Shown here piece after piece: positions 45,201 to 56,785 of a stretch of 64,000 bases of DNA. The notes beneath the pieces are model-generated. The model was given only the letters and a program-made list of their open reading frames with translations, did not search any database and was not told the DNA's origin. The stretch is taken from positions 1,486,016-1,550,015 of the forward strand of contig NC_031471.1 in assembly GCF_000006565.2 (NCBI RefSeq), written 5' to 3'. The position numbers were made by a program, and so were the translations under genes. The number at the start of each line of letters is the position of its first letter. Position 1 is the stretch's first letter. This DNA comes from Toxoplasma gondii ME49 (Eukaryota; Apicomplexa; Conoidasida; Eucoccidiorida; Sarcocystidae).

Positions 45201-48200
45201 CTCTCCCGTCTCTCTTCTCTCCCGTCTCTCTTCTCTCCCGTCTCTCTTCTCTCCCGTCTCTATGCGCGTCCACCTCTCCCTGGAGTTTTGCTTGTGTTTT
45301 CCGGGTTCCCACGTGCAGCCTGGCTCTTGCCTGACGAGAGCTGGAGAATGAGGCGAAGAAGCCGCACGTTTACACGAGCTCTGCGTGGAGAACGGTCTTC
45401 TCTGCCCTCTGTTCTGCCTCGAGCAACTGTCGCTGTCTCTTTCTTCCCCTGGGAGGGAGGGACCTTTCGCAGTTCCACAGTTGCGGGACGCTTCCTCGGT
45501 TCCACCGCCGGGTGTCTGCCGGGACTGCTGCATGCGTCTTGTGGTGGACTAAATTCGCGTGATGCCTAACAAAACAAAAGGAAGTACAGCAGATGCCCCA
45601 CACCCACGGGTTACCCCCCCCTTCCCCCCTTTCCTGTCGTTCTGTCTCGCTGGCTGCAGATGCGGAGCTTCTGCCGAACGATGGTTCGGGATCGCCGAAA
45701 GACAAGGGATCGGCTGCTGACGCACCAGAGGCGCAAGCTGAGGAGGAGGAAGATGAGGCGCTGGGCCTGCAGCTGAGTACAACGACCGAGTTCTGCCGCG
45801 CCATCCAGACCCCTCTGGAGAAGCTCCTAAGCATGAAGCAAGAACCCTACGGCAATTCCAGACAGAGTCGGTGAGTTTTCGAGGACGCGGGAGAAGCTGA
45901 GACTTCGACTACGCGACTATCGAGAGAGACAATCGCGTGGAAAAACGTCCGTCCCGCAGTTTGCACGCGCATGCCCATGCGAACGCTCTGGCGGCAGCTT
46001 ACCTACCTGGTGTGATGGAAATGTACAGATCGTCTGTAGAGACTGCAGAATGCTTTGGCTTGCTGTGGGGGGGGGTCCGACGGGTGTTCGAGAGAAAAAA
46101 ACGAATCCCGCGCATTCAAAGATCGCTGCTTCACTGTCGCTCTCGCTCTCTCCCTGGCCCTCCCTCTTTCCGTTTATTGGTATACGCAGATGTATTTGAG
46201 AGTGTCGCGTGATGCGCTGTAAGTTCTGCATGCGCGTGCACCCACCTGGCAATTTGTGCGGCCATGTGCGTAAAATTCGCCGTCGCAGAGCGTGCCCACG
46301 TCTGCATCCGATAGTCCACGTTTTTTTCTGTCGAGTGCACTTACTGGTTGATTCGTTTGCCGACTTGGATCTCGCCATTAGGCTATGAGTCAGCGTGCGT
46401 CACCCTGAAAGTGGTTCTTTTGGCACTTCGGTTCTTCTGCCCGCCAGCCGTTCATCTCAAGGTGGTTGTCGCGGTTGTCGCCCTCTCGGTGCGTGTATCG
46501 GTGCCGGAAATTCTTCCTTGTAGCTGGAAACATACCAGAAAGGTACTTGCTTCCCCTTCTTAGTATTCCCAGATATAAATATGTCTGTGTATTTTGTGTT
46601 CTGCCTGTCGCAACTCCGTGAGCAGACAAGACAAACCCGCGCATGCACAGCCGGACAAGCGAGAGAAGCGGTCCAACTCGAATGAGAAGGAGAAAGAAGA
46701 AGGAGAAGCAGACGACAGCGACAACGACGGTCGGGGTGACGAACGCCGAAGCAGAGAGAAGGACGAAGACTCTTCGGAAGAGGAGGAAGATTTAGATGTA
46801 ATGTTTTTCGTGCTGCCCGTTCAATCTGTGCTTTGCGTGCCGCGTGATGCCTCACGTCCTTTCCCTCTCTGTGGTGCTCTTTCTCAGGCCTTCTGTTTCC
46901 CTTTTTCTCTCTGGGTCGCTCGCCGCGCTAAGAGTTGGCATTCACTTCCCTCTTCTCTCTTTTTCCCCTCTCCTTTCCCGCTGCCCCGCCTCGATGATTC
47001 GTGGTTTCTGAGGCACAGGTTGCAGGGGGGAACATCCATGCAGCCATTCACGTTGGCCGCTGCGTTAGGAGGTGCACATCTCTGTCGCGCAGTGCTCGAG
47101 TGTGGGCTCTCAGTGACATGATTCTGGCCTTTGCTACCCTCGTTTCCTTCTCTCGACTTTGCACGTTTGATGGATCGGTTTCTTCTCGTTTCTCTTGGTG
47201 CCTGCCTGGGCTACGGTTCGCCCTCGTCTCGAGGCGCGCATGCTTCTCGCACTTCCCCCTAAATAGCGTGACGCCCTCAACGTCTGGCTTGTCGCAGGTG
47301 TCTTTTTCGCCCACGCACCGTCGGTTTAATTTCAGAGCTGGACGCGACGTTCGCACTCGGTGTGTTGCTCTTTCTCCTCCGGTCTCCTGCGGTGGTTCCA
47401 CTGAGTTATTACAGTTACGCGTGACCCCCGTTTCGTCTCTTGCATCCTTCTGCCCCTGCCGCTTTCTGTATTCGTTGTGTGGTTTTGTGAACTGGCTCCC
47501 TTTTTTCAGACTGGCTTCATGAACGAAAATCCAATGGGTCACGGCCTGGCCGAAGCCCTCAAGTATCTTCAGAGTAAAAGTGAGCAAAGAAGAAAGTCAC
47601 CCACGGGTCGACTTCGCTTGTCTGCCTCGCCGCTGGACCCAAGCAACGAGCGCCCCTTTCTCTGGGGCTCGCGTGGGGGCGTCGGTGCTTCATCGTCTCT
47701 CATGAGCTTCCCTCTTCTCATCTTTGTGTTTAGAGTCTCCTCGCAGTCACCACTTGACGCTTCGCTGGGGTCGGTCTCATTGCCTGCTATCCGGCCCTCG
47801 GATTCTTTCCCTTGCAGAATTCTGCTCCGTTGCTCTCTTCTTTATTCCGGGCGCTTCCCGTTCGCCACGCGTTCGCAACACTCTTAATTTCGCTCTTGAC
47901 TCCTTCACTTCTATGTTGCCTCAGCCTTGTCTTGTCTGGTTCTTGGTCGGTGCGCCGCTACCGTGTGCAGGGTGCGCTTTCCATTCGGTGGGTTTTTCAC
48001 TTTTTCTTTTTAGACCACTACTCGTTAGACAAAATGCGACAAAGGCGCCACCGTCCAGACGAACTGCCGCTTCACAAGCCACTGGGGGAGAAGGATATCA
48101 AGATTGACCACCGTGACCAGTACGGGAATGTCATGGTAAGGCGCCTCTGCTTTGTCTTCGCGGCTTTCTCGAATCGGCATACCCACCGAGTGCACGTTGC

Positions 48201-49354
48201 CGAGAAGAGGTGCGAATCCTGCTAGTTACGAAGGCATCAACGTGGGCGAATTCCCCGAGCAGCGCGTCCGCACATGCCGTTGCATGCGTTCAGCGACATG
48301 CATCTGGAACAGCACAGCGATGTTTGCACGGGAAAGGAGGCAGCTCTGCGACGCGAAAAACACGGAAACCTGTGACATGAAGATAACGCAGACACTGTCG
48401 GCCGGGTAACGGAGACGAGAGGACGAGGAAAGGTCAACAGGGGAACCGTAGGACACGAGAGGCGATGGCAACTGTGCACGCCACAACTGGGTTTTGTTGA
48501 GTTCCGCTGTCTCCAGACGCCGAAGGACGCCTTCAGAGAGATCTCCTGGCGCTTCCATGGAAAATACCCAAGTCTGAGAAAGCAGGAAAAGAAGATGAAA
48601 AAGATGGACATCGGTGAGTCTACCAGTCCCCATTTAGAAGGGAAGAATGACGATGGTGTTTTCTGTGTGCCTATGCAGTGACTCGTTCATCCACGCCCAC
48701 GTATATATGTACATACGTGTAGGTATTTCATAGACATAGATTCATGCATATATATGTATATATGTATACCAATTTTTCGTCTTGGTTATCGAAGCGAGTG
48801 GCAGTTTCGTCCGGAGTACAAGAGAGTGTGCATTCATAAGTGTGTGTCATTTCTATGTAATAATTGTAATGTGCATATTGTATATATATATATATATATA
48901 CGCACTTAGTGACACAGTTAGACAGATTGGTGAGTAGTTACACTTGCGCGGCATGTGTATAATCCGTTTGATTCGTTTGTCTTACAAGTTTATGCTTTTT
49001 TCCTGACACGGCGTAGATACAAGCTCCGTGCGTACAAAAACACGGGATATGCTGGCAAAGCAGTATTTCTAAGTCATTGTCACCATCTCTCGTGCCTTCC
49101 TATTCTTACATGGCTCTCTGTCTCCGCCCCTGCGCTGTCCCTTCTTGAGTGGCAACCCGCCAAACATGTCCAACGAGGGTCTTATCCCGGCGTGTCGGTG
49201 TGTGTGATTGCCCGACTTTGGCGCGTTGTTTGCAGAGCGGAAGCTGTTGCAGAATCCGATGGAGGCCCTGCCTACTCTGAGTGCGCTCCAACGACTGCAG
49301 GAGAAGGAGAAAGCTTCCCATCTTGTTCTCACGGGCGGGTCAATGGATCAGTAG
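41196..49354 (+). CDS. SART1: SART1 (Snu66 homologue), U4/U6.U5 tri-snRNP splicing factor
   Basis: Eleven exons join with consistent phase and GT-AG borders: 41196-41300, 41859-42144, 42478-43456, 44116-44409, 44878-45008, 45660-45870, 46626-46797, 47510-47579, 48014-48135, 48517-48613 and 49236-49354, giving 861 residues (human SART1 has 800). The N-terminus carries the family hallmark SLSVEETNKLRLKLGLKPL (8-26). The middle is charged and coiled-coil-like (VALVEKNKQRKKLRDKERK). TTTEFCRAIQTP, NPMGHGLAEALKYL, TPKDAFREISWRFHGK (791-806) and SHLVLTGGSM near the C-terminus follow the SART1 order. The protein helps hold U5 with U4/U6 before spliceosome activation and acts in the nucleus. Introns 2, 5 and 11 carry simple repeats. 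The terminal stop at 49352 closes a domain-complete protein, so I regard the model as full length. Confidence 0.93.
42214..42248. repeat. AT-rich microsatellite in SART1 intron 2
   Basis: Nearly uninterrupted TA repeat with one AAA interruption, between the exons ending at 42144 and starting at 42478. Confidence 0.92.
45191..45254. repeat. 16-bp pyrimidine minisatellite in SART1 intron 5
   Basis: Four tandem copies of a 16-bp unit (cgtctctcttctctcc, the first copy starting ca). It is almost all pyrimidine on the coding strand, so it could act as a decoy polypyrimidine tract or form a triplex-prone stretch. Confidence 0.95.
48880..48900. repeat. AT microsatellite in SART1 intron 11 (last intron, order by exon 10-11 border at 48613)
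   Basis: (TA)n tract between the exons ending at 48613 and starting at 49236. The same intron has further imperfect ATATGT-type sequence at 48700-48775. Confidence 0.92.
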
Positions 49355-50947
49355 ACCGTCTCGGATTTCCCTTCTGTCGGACAAGCCTACCCTCTCTCTG
49401 CTCCTCGTCTTCGCCGCTGTGACGCCGATCGTATTCGCAGGGCATGCAAAGCCACCGAAAAGTACCGGGTCGCTCAGGAGCCATGTGCAAGTGTCTCACG
49501 CCGCGCCGCTCGTCCCCAGGCTTCATAAATCTCGATACGCGTGTGTCAGAGCCAACACAGGCAGTGCTCACGCACGCGTGCATGTGTATGTACGCGTGAA
49601 TGTTCCACGCGTGGGCAACGTGGTGCAGAAACTGTGTACACACATGCACTTGTGTCTCGACGTCCGTCCTTCGTACATGCATCGGCACTGGCGTGCTAAG
49701 CGTCGTTTCCGCATGTCCTAAACGAGATATCTACTTCTCCGCGCCCATGGCTCTGGTGAAGGTCCACGCTATGGCTCTGCCTCCATCGTGTGTCAGGACG
49801 ATGTCGTGGCAACAGCATGATACGACACAGTGCCGCTTCTGCGGAGCCGCCTTTCTCCGAGTCAGACAGAGTGCACGTACGTGAGACAGTTTGCTCGCTT
49901 CACGCGTTCCGTGCACAGGTTCTCACTGTGCCTTGACATATTTAGTGGCGCTGAACTGCCGCTGTAACTCGCACGGACTTGGTGGTACTTAAACGTATCG
50001 GTGGCAGTTTTCTTCAATCGAAAAAAAAGTGCAAAGGTACACTATGTAAGAGTTTCTCGGAACCGTTTACAACCTCATATCTGCATTTCGTGGAAGCAGT
50101 CTTGATAAAGAAAACGTGGTGTGCACACGCGCCGTGCGACTCAGCGCCACGAATATTCACCCCGGATCCCCCCCGGGTAGTCTGCGACAGTTCCAAACCA
50201 AACTGCGCTCCACGGCACGACACGCAGGTACAGTCGGTAGATGCTCTACAGTGCCGGCAGCGCGTAACACTTTTGACCAGATTTAGAGTCATTTGCGTAT
50301 GACGTTTCACGAACACGCTGACCTCGGGAACGCAATGCGTAACACCCAGATGCTGCGGAAAGTGCATTTGCACGCCAAGGTCCAAGGCAATGCGGAAGCG
50401 GTAAATGTGGTCCATCCATCCATCTCTGCTTCGATTTGTTGTAGAGGTTAGGCACTTCGTGATCGTGTCGCGGCGTAATGGCGCCGAGCACACTGTACTA
50501 CCCCGCCTTGTTCAAATCCGTGTCTATGCCACCCTGCCCCGTTGTTGCGAAAACCTCTCTGCATGTCGGCTGCTTCCTCAGTCGGGCCCGCTCTGCCTTC
50601 CGATTGCATGACAGATTCCTGTCAGTATTCTGCTCTCAGATGTGCATTGGCATCGCTGTGCTCATGGGCCATGACTGGATTCTGCATCTTCTTGGCACCA
50701 CCTGAGGTGCCTGCCATCAGCTGCATGAGTCGTGCAGTCGAACACACTGCCGTTTCTCGGTGAAAAGCCTCGAGTCCCGCCCTAGGGGACGTTGAGGAGC
50801 ACCTGCGACTCCAGTCATTTTATGTTCTTTTCCTACCCGTTCGTCCAACCCCTCTGTAGTCTCCCTCACTGCCTCTGTTGTGCGTTGTTACCACACATAG
50901 GCACAACAACGTCCCGCACACTTCCACCCTCTTTTTTTGCAGGGCCC

Positions 50948-51547
50948 ATGGGGCTGCTGCCTCTCGGGAGGCGGAAGCCCCGTGGGGCAACCGTCGCCCG
51001 GCAGCGTATTATCCATTTCTTATGTGTTTTTGAATGCTGTGCGATGCAACGCACTTCTCGGGGGTCTGCCAGGGTGGTGCAGCGGTCATTGTACTCGGCT
51101 CCCGGTCCCTCCACAGTTGTGTCGAGGCCCTCCGCAAGTTGCTTGCTGTTCTTGCTGGTCGTTTCAGTTCACGGCAAATCCAATGCAGCCTACGGTTCCA
51201 AGGGTGGTTCTGCGCGCTGCATTTTGGCCGCTGTGATCCCCAGGCCACGATTGCGGGGTCCGGGTCCAGGCACCCTCTTCGGCTCTGAAAGTCCTGGCAG
51301 CCCCTACACGGATGATGCGAGTCGCCCAAGCCAGAGTGACGTGAAGGGCGACCCATCCATGCCAGTAGATAGCGGTTTCATTCAGCACGCATTGCGCGAC
51401 TCTGATGCCTTCCTGCTCCAGCCTGCGATAGCACTGTTTCACGATATCTACAACAAGCGCGGCGTCCAAGCCAGGAACCCTCCACGTGTAGCCCGGTTCC
51501 AAGCACACCGGATGCTACACCAGTTAGCCTATTGGATGTCTGTGTAG
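50948..51547 (+). CDS. Candidate secreted or membrane protein, unknown
   Basis: A 199-codon frame starts with ATG six bases after a strong acceptor-like CTTTTTTTGCAG. It has a recessed hydrophobic segment (ASCLLFLLVVSVHG, about residues 66-79) of the kind that can act as a signal peptide or anchor in coccidian secreted proteins, followed by a polar region (SPYTDDASRPSQSDVKG) and ALFHDIYNKRGVQ. No domain is recognised. The opposite strand is also open over part of this stretch (minus 51164-51508), so the coding strand is not certain. Confidence 0.28.
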   Translation: MGLLPLGRRKPRGATVARQRIIHFLCVFECCAMQRTSRGSARVVQRSLYSAPGPSTVVSRPSASCLLFLLVVSVHGKSNAAYGSKGGSARCILAAVIPRPRLRGPGPGTLFGSESPGSPYTDDASRPSQSDVKGDPSMPVDSGFIQHALRDSDAFLLQPAIALFHDIYNKRGVQARNPPRVARFQAHRMLHQLAYWMSV

Positions 51548-51728
51548 TTCGCCATTATCTGGAAAGAGCGCCGTAGTCTTGATCGGGCGCCCTGCATGCT
51601 TTCCTGGAGCAACAACGCATTCCCCCTGTCGAAGTCGAACGTGACGTCTTCCCAGGGCAGAGACTGCTGTACCGCAGTGTCGTGGTTCACATGTCTGCCT
51701 TCTTCCATTCTCTTCTCTCCCTTTAAAA
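51529..51728 (-). CDS. Candidate terminal exon, possibly of the family gene upstream
   Basis: After an acceptor CGTTCTGCAG (exon start 51728) the frame reads LKGEKRMEEGRHVNHD, then LPWEDVTFDFDRGNALLLQE and a basic RSRLRRSFQIMANY before a stop at 51529. The sequence is convincingly protein-like. It lies downstream of family copy 1 on the same strand and might be a further exon of it. Copy 2 has no clear counterpart. Confidence 0.3.
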
Positions 51729-52444
51729 CTGCAGAACGCGGAGCTGGTTTGACCGCACATCCGAAAAATCCCAGCACTACGGTAGACCAGTGCCGCTGCC
51801 TCTTTAGAGATGATTGCTCCCAGTACGATGGTACTGATCAAACAGGCATCTGAGTTGTAGTTGTCTCTGTGCCGCCTTCCCCAATCGTCCCCTACGCTGC
51901 CGTGTTCGCTTAAGGTGTCTTGAGGTTCCTTTTCCTCCTTCAAACTCCTATTCCGTGTCTATCTCGTGGAACGTCAGCCGTTATCTCTATCGACTTTCAG
52001 CTGTCTCACATAGGTCTGATCGCCTCTCTAGAGTAGCTCCTGAATCCCCACTGCTGTTTTCCAAAGCTGCAGCTTCCGTATCCACACAAGCCAGCAATCC
52101 ACAACTGAGTGACAACAGCCCTTTCCCTGCGTGTCTTGCAATTCGTGCTAGAGGGCCTCGAGTCCAACGCTGCCTCCACAATCGCACCTCTCCCTCCGCT
52201 CCAGGCGGGACGGCTGCACCTCCCCTTAGTTGCCGCTCTTTGACACCAGTACCATCCGTCCTCTAAGTTCATCACCATCTTGCCATACACAAACTCGTCG
52301 TCCCGGCGCCTCTTCACGCATGTCCTTGCGTGACCCTCCCATCTGTCTGCATCCGTCTTCTTTTACATGCATCCATCCTTCCTCACACTTCAGTGACATC
52401 TCCTGTGTGTTGAGTGTATCGTCCGTACCCACGGACGTTTCACA

Positions 52445-52510
52445 GGTTCCGCGCCGGCGCTGCAACAGCCCCAGGGTCATCTGGTGGCTCTTGTGGTCTC
52501 CAGTAGCAGC
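52445..52510 (-). other. Short block conserved downstream of family copy 1, coding-like
   Basis: Aligned with 61556-61630 in copy 2. One minus frame reads GCYWRPQEPPDDP here and GWYWRPQKSPIHS in copy 2, and both end AAPARNL. Within YWRPQ every nucleotide difference is a third-position synonymous change, which argues for selection on protein. In copy 1 the next codon after NL is a stop; in copy 2 it is Trp and the frame continues. How copy 1 reaches this block is unclear: an intron with a GC donor (AAAG|GCAACA near 52688) and acceptor AATCAG near 52530 would be in phase. Confidence 0.4.
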
Positions 52511-52669
52511 CGTCGATATCCACAAGACACGTATCTGATTGTTATTGCATGCCCTTCTGTTTATCCACAACAGTTGCCTTAGCTGTGGACGAAGGCCAAA
52601 TACAGAGTGGATCTCATATCACATTGCACAGCATATAAATGCTCGTCACCACGTATTGTAGTTACCACA

Positions 52670-55600
52670 TTATAAGTCGATGTTGCCTTTGTGCAGGTGA
52701 TCCGCTCGAGTGAGACAGGGTCTCTGAGGGAAACCTCTAAAGGCCCATTGGGCCGCCATGCCACAACTGGCAGCAGCACCTGTGTGTCAACGAGGCACTT
52801 ACCCTATACCCTGGATGCAGTGATAACATGAGCCGCGCTCCACGCGTTTGTATCTCACGTGCACCTGCCATGTTGCCTGCTCTGAGCACCGCAACCGCAG
52901 AACGCCCACACTCACGCAAACAGCATGCGTGGGTTCCAGTCACGGATGGACACCGTGCGTTCATGTCTGAGTTCCCCAACTCTTCTCAGAGAGCATCCTG
53001 CCCACGGTTTTGTGCCGGCGGCAAGGAGGTGCAAGGTATCCCAGTCATATACATATGCAAGGTGGAGCGAGGAGAGGCAGTCGTTTTTACACTTACTCCA
53101 TGATCCAGGACAAGCAAGACTTGGCGGCGTCGTTGTCTCACTCAGAGCCGCCAGCTCCCGCCTCGTCAGAGGGTGACTCCTCGGACTTCTCCATCAAGGC
53201 GCGTAATTCGGGACAATGTGAGCTATCTGAAGGAGTCACCCAGGGACCTGACTTTTTCTTCACACGATTTCTTGCTGTATCTAAAAGGCTTTCGGTGTAA
53301 GAGGAGAACCTGCTGAGCTTTTGTTGTCTCTCTTCGTCGATGCACTTCTCGAGGATACGTGACGCTTCCTCCAATGCCGTCTTCCTCTGCGGATTTCTCT
53401 CAACTCTGGCTAATTCCTGCAAATTCCATTTCTTCTGTCTCTCACTCAAGATGGCGAACACAGCAGTTGCTGACGCTGCCTCGAAAGCGAGCACCGTTCG
53501 ATTGTGTTCTCTCACTGCTTCCTCGGGGTCCTCAGGCTCAATCCACCATTTCTGTTCGAGATTATTCCCCACAGCTAAAATCTCATTTTTCCATGCAGTG
53601 AGTCGATTCACGAAGAGACGTAGTGCGGCGACTGGAGATGCGCACGAAGGCAAGTGTATCTCTTCTACACTGTAGCCTTCCGCCGATGTCGGCGCCTGTG
53701 GAGGTGCTATATTGCTGGGGAACAAGAACCGTGGTTTTTCCGGCAAATGGTTCTCGAGTATTAAACCGAAACGAGCCGTTAACAGCACCCTGATAAACGG
53801 AATGACACGCCTTCGTATGCTACTGACTTTCATCTCAGTCATCTTGATAACACCTGCCAGAGTGGTGTCCGTGACGGCTACGTCTCGACCGGCTCCGTCA
53901 TGTCCGCCTGAGGCCCCAGCATCTGAGCCTTCATCGGGACGTGATGACGTTCGTACGCGTGCCGCTGTAGCTTTCAGATTCTCAGCCACCTTGCCCAAAG
54001 CCTCCAGCCTGCACTCAGCGTCTAGATCGGTCATTACCATTTCGCACAAAGACACGAACGGGACACCGAAATCGGCCTCCGGAGCGACGCTGTCCACAAC
54101 TGCGTCTACGAACGTTTTCACTCCTGGACGCTGATCGAAAGCGTCTCTATCCTGTTCGTATTTTTGCAAGATAGCATGCACCTTGGCCTCTACATTCCTC
54201 GCCACAGAAGCGAACCCTCCCTGCGGAACCGGCACCGTCCCCTCCCCATCTCCCGTCTCCCCTTTGTCTCCACCGCCACTACTGGCCACTGCGTCCCGCC
54301 TCGCGCTCTCCTGTTTCGAATCACTTCTGCCACGGCGTTCTCGGTGTCGAGTCCGTCCTCGCGTTGCCTCTTGGTCCGAGTCGTCCGGCTTCGATGGCGG
54401 TTCAGCGGGACGTGGAGCCGCCTCTTTCGTCCGTTTCTTCTGTCGCCTCGCCCCGACTTTTGTCGATGCCGGCTTGGACGTTTTCGGCCGGGCTCCTGTT
54501 CTGACGGCTTCCATCCTGGCGGCTGATTCACTGATGCTCGATCCGCTTGCCGCAGCTTCAGACGTCTGTTCTGTGTCCGGCATGCTCGCACTTTCTTCAT
54601 GTACCTCTGTCAGTCCCACACCGACCGGTGGAGGCGCGTGTTCTGGCATGTCTTGTCGTTTGCCATCAATGTCACTTCCACCTCCCGGTTTGTCATCAGT
54701 CGCCGAATCCTGCGTCGCCGACGTATCAGGTTCAGCTTTCACGCGTGACTCTGGTGAGCGTTGGGCCTCTCCTTCCCCAGCGCTGTGCGCCTTGATCGCC
54801 TTCTTCTTCTTCCCTCTGCCCCTGCCTGCGGTCTCGTGCGTTTTCTCGCCCGGCGGGTGCGTCGCAGTTTCTGAGGGACCAGACACCCTAGGCTCTCCAT
54901 CCTCCCCACCTGCTCCTCTTTGCTCTCTAGTGGAACCTTCGCTGTCTAAACCTTCGGGACCCCAGCGNNNNNNNNNNNNNNNNNNNNNNNNNNNNNNNNN
55001 GCTGGCTGTTTTGAGGGTCCGCCGGTAGTGCCCTGCGTTGTGTTTCAGAGTTTGCATCTCTCTTCTTCTTTTCGCTCTTTTTCGCCCCTTTGATGCGCCA
55101 GGGGCAACCCCGTCAGGGGGTCCCCTCGGCTCTTTCTCATCACCCCCGCCACCTCCAGGCCGTCGTCCGCTTCCCCCCGCTCCTGCAAGTCCCCCGTCAC
55201 TCCCCCGTTGTTGACCGGAAGTGCCTGTTTTGCCTCCGTCCTTCGGTGCCGACGACTGGCTTCCACTGCCTTTCTCACTGCCTGATGCTGCTCCCTTCTT
55301 GTCCGTGCCATGTTGCGTTGTCTGTCGTGGCCCCCCTGCCATCGTTGTGCGTGGCCTAACAGTTGCACCATGTGTTCTTGCAGGCAAAGTGCCCTGTATC
55401 CTGTCTTTGGAAACAGAGCGGTCCCCTCTGCGGCTCTGTGTCATACTTGGTCTGCCAACGCTAACAGTCCGCCTCGACGCGGCATGCCCACGAGGCGACA
55501 AGCCGCGGGACACACTGAGGGGACGCTTACCCGCCGGCGCGGGGGACGGACCGCTTCGAACCGGTTTCACTGCACTGGTGGTGCTAGACTGAGTTCTGCT

Positions 55601-56785
55601 TGGCGGTGCAGACGTTGACCGTGCCGGCCGGCTCGCTACAGTGCTGTACAGCTCAGGTAAGTGACTCGGCGGCCGGCCGCCAGCTTCTCCGGTGCCACTG
55701 GATGACCCAGAAACGCCTCCGGTGGAGGCAGCTGTAAACAGACTACGGGGGTCTGTTACACGACTAGAGAAGGGATGCCAGCCGCCCAAGTCGCGTCTGT
55801 CAAGGTCAGCTAGTTCTAGTGCCTCTTCCAAATCCCTTTGCGAATCCTGTTTTGTGCCTGCAGACCGGTCTATGAACGGTGATTCTTCAAGATCCCACCA
55901 ATCAGAGGTGTCAAACGATATTCCGTCCAAAACTGACGTTTCGGAAATTGTTTGCAAAGGTGCCCACCCTGAACGCGGAGTCAGCAACAAGGGAGACGCG
56001 GGCTTCCTGGGATGACTGAAAGGCACTTGCTTTGGATATGATAGCCTTAATGAACCACCTGTAGCGCCTGGTTCAGACGCACTGCGGTTCACGCCGAGTG
56101 CAGCGACTCCATCCCCGGGTACCGCCACGTCACTTGATGAATGCTGTCCCTGGTGGAGTGACGTTCCAGCGCTGTCATCACCGTTTGTTTCGCCATTTTC
56201 GATCATTTGTGCCTGCTCCAGGAGGAAAGTCCAGTGCTGGACCATTTGCTGGGAAACAGCCCTTACTGCGTTGGAGCCATGGTGAAGCCTCGGCAAGACA
56301 GAGGACATAAGGGCAGCTGCCGCCAAAGCCTTCTCAGCTAAGGCGCGTATCACAGCAGCCTCCTCTTCTCTATTCGAAGGTGACGAATTACCTCCTAGAA
56401 TGTCTTCAATGTGGACATCATCACTAGATCCCTCACTTCTCACCGGGAAATCAGAAGCCCGACTATCATCATGCCCCGTTGACCAAACCATAGATGAACC
56501 AGTCGGCGAAACGTGGGGTGGGGGATGTACATTTCCTGTTCCTTCTTGTGTCCCCACCGAAGTGGCGAAAGGACCGGCGTCCTGAGCAACACCGCCAGGT
56601 GAGCAAAAAGGATCAGGGCTGGGAGATTCAGATACGCCATCCGGCGGAGACTTTCCGTCGCTCCGGTCTCCATCCGATGAGGCTAGACGCCGAGTGTTTC
56701 CAGTGGCATAGGGGCACCAACAACGGCGGAATCGGGGGTCCTCCCTGGACTTTGACTGGAGAGCAGCAAGGAAGCTCTCGACCGG
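52670..56785 (-). CDS. Repeated-family protein, copy 1 (partial, interrupted by gaps)
   Basis: Large exon from the gap edge (56785) to a donor TCTGA|GTGAGA (exon end 53142), then a 420-nt intron and a short exon 52721-52670 (acceptor CAGAG, ending HLHKGNIDL and stop). The frame is open into the 756-N gap, so the start is missing. Order of parts: a Ser/Gly-rich head with an acidic-helical segment (EEEAAVIRALAEKALAAAAL) and a WWDLEESPF motif; a basic, Arg/Ser-rich linker (KGRKRAKRRREMQTLKHN); a low-complexity linker with lysine clusters (GRGKKKKAIKAH, nuclear-localisation-like); and a C-terminal helical domain of about 370 residues (NLEQKWWIEPEDPEEAVRE, ILSERQKKWNLQELARVE, CIDEERQQKL, GPWVTPSDSSHCPELRAL). 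I do not recognise the family and see no signal peptide, though the N-terminus is lost. A one-base difference from copy 2 beside the 33-N gap makes the frame across that gap unsafe. Confidence 0.62.
54293..54898. repeat. 606-bp block identical to 63242-63847
   Basis: I compared the two stretches base by base by eye and found no difference over this interval, with three substitutions just outside one end (54248, 54288, 54292) and one at 54899. Identity continues to a one-base indel near 54957, where the assembly gap begins. It covers the disordered linker of both family genes. Confidence 0.85.
54968..55000. other. Assembly gap (33 N)
   Basis: Run of N inside family copy 1, at the end of the block shared with copy 2. 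The true length is unknown. Confidence 0.99.

Larger units (their letters stand above)
49355..52444. other. Region between SART1 and the repeated gene family
   Basis: Contains the SART1 3' flank and sequence downstream of family copy 1. Two overlapping possibilities are listed separately: a plus-strand frame with a recessed hydrophobic segment (50948-51547) and a minus-strand terminal exon candidate (51529-51728). No RNA gene or mobile element was recognised. Confidence 0.45.

Noticed and set aside
47000..47120. Extra SART1 exon after an acceptor-like GGCACAG near 47019
   Set aside because: Exon 7 (phase 0) joins directly to the exon at 47510 with the correct SART1 sequence order; the intermediate translation has no family match.
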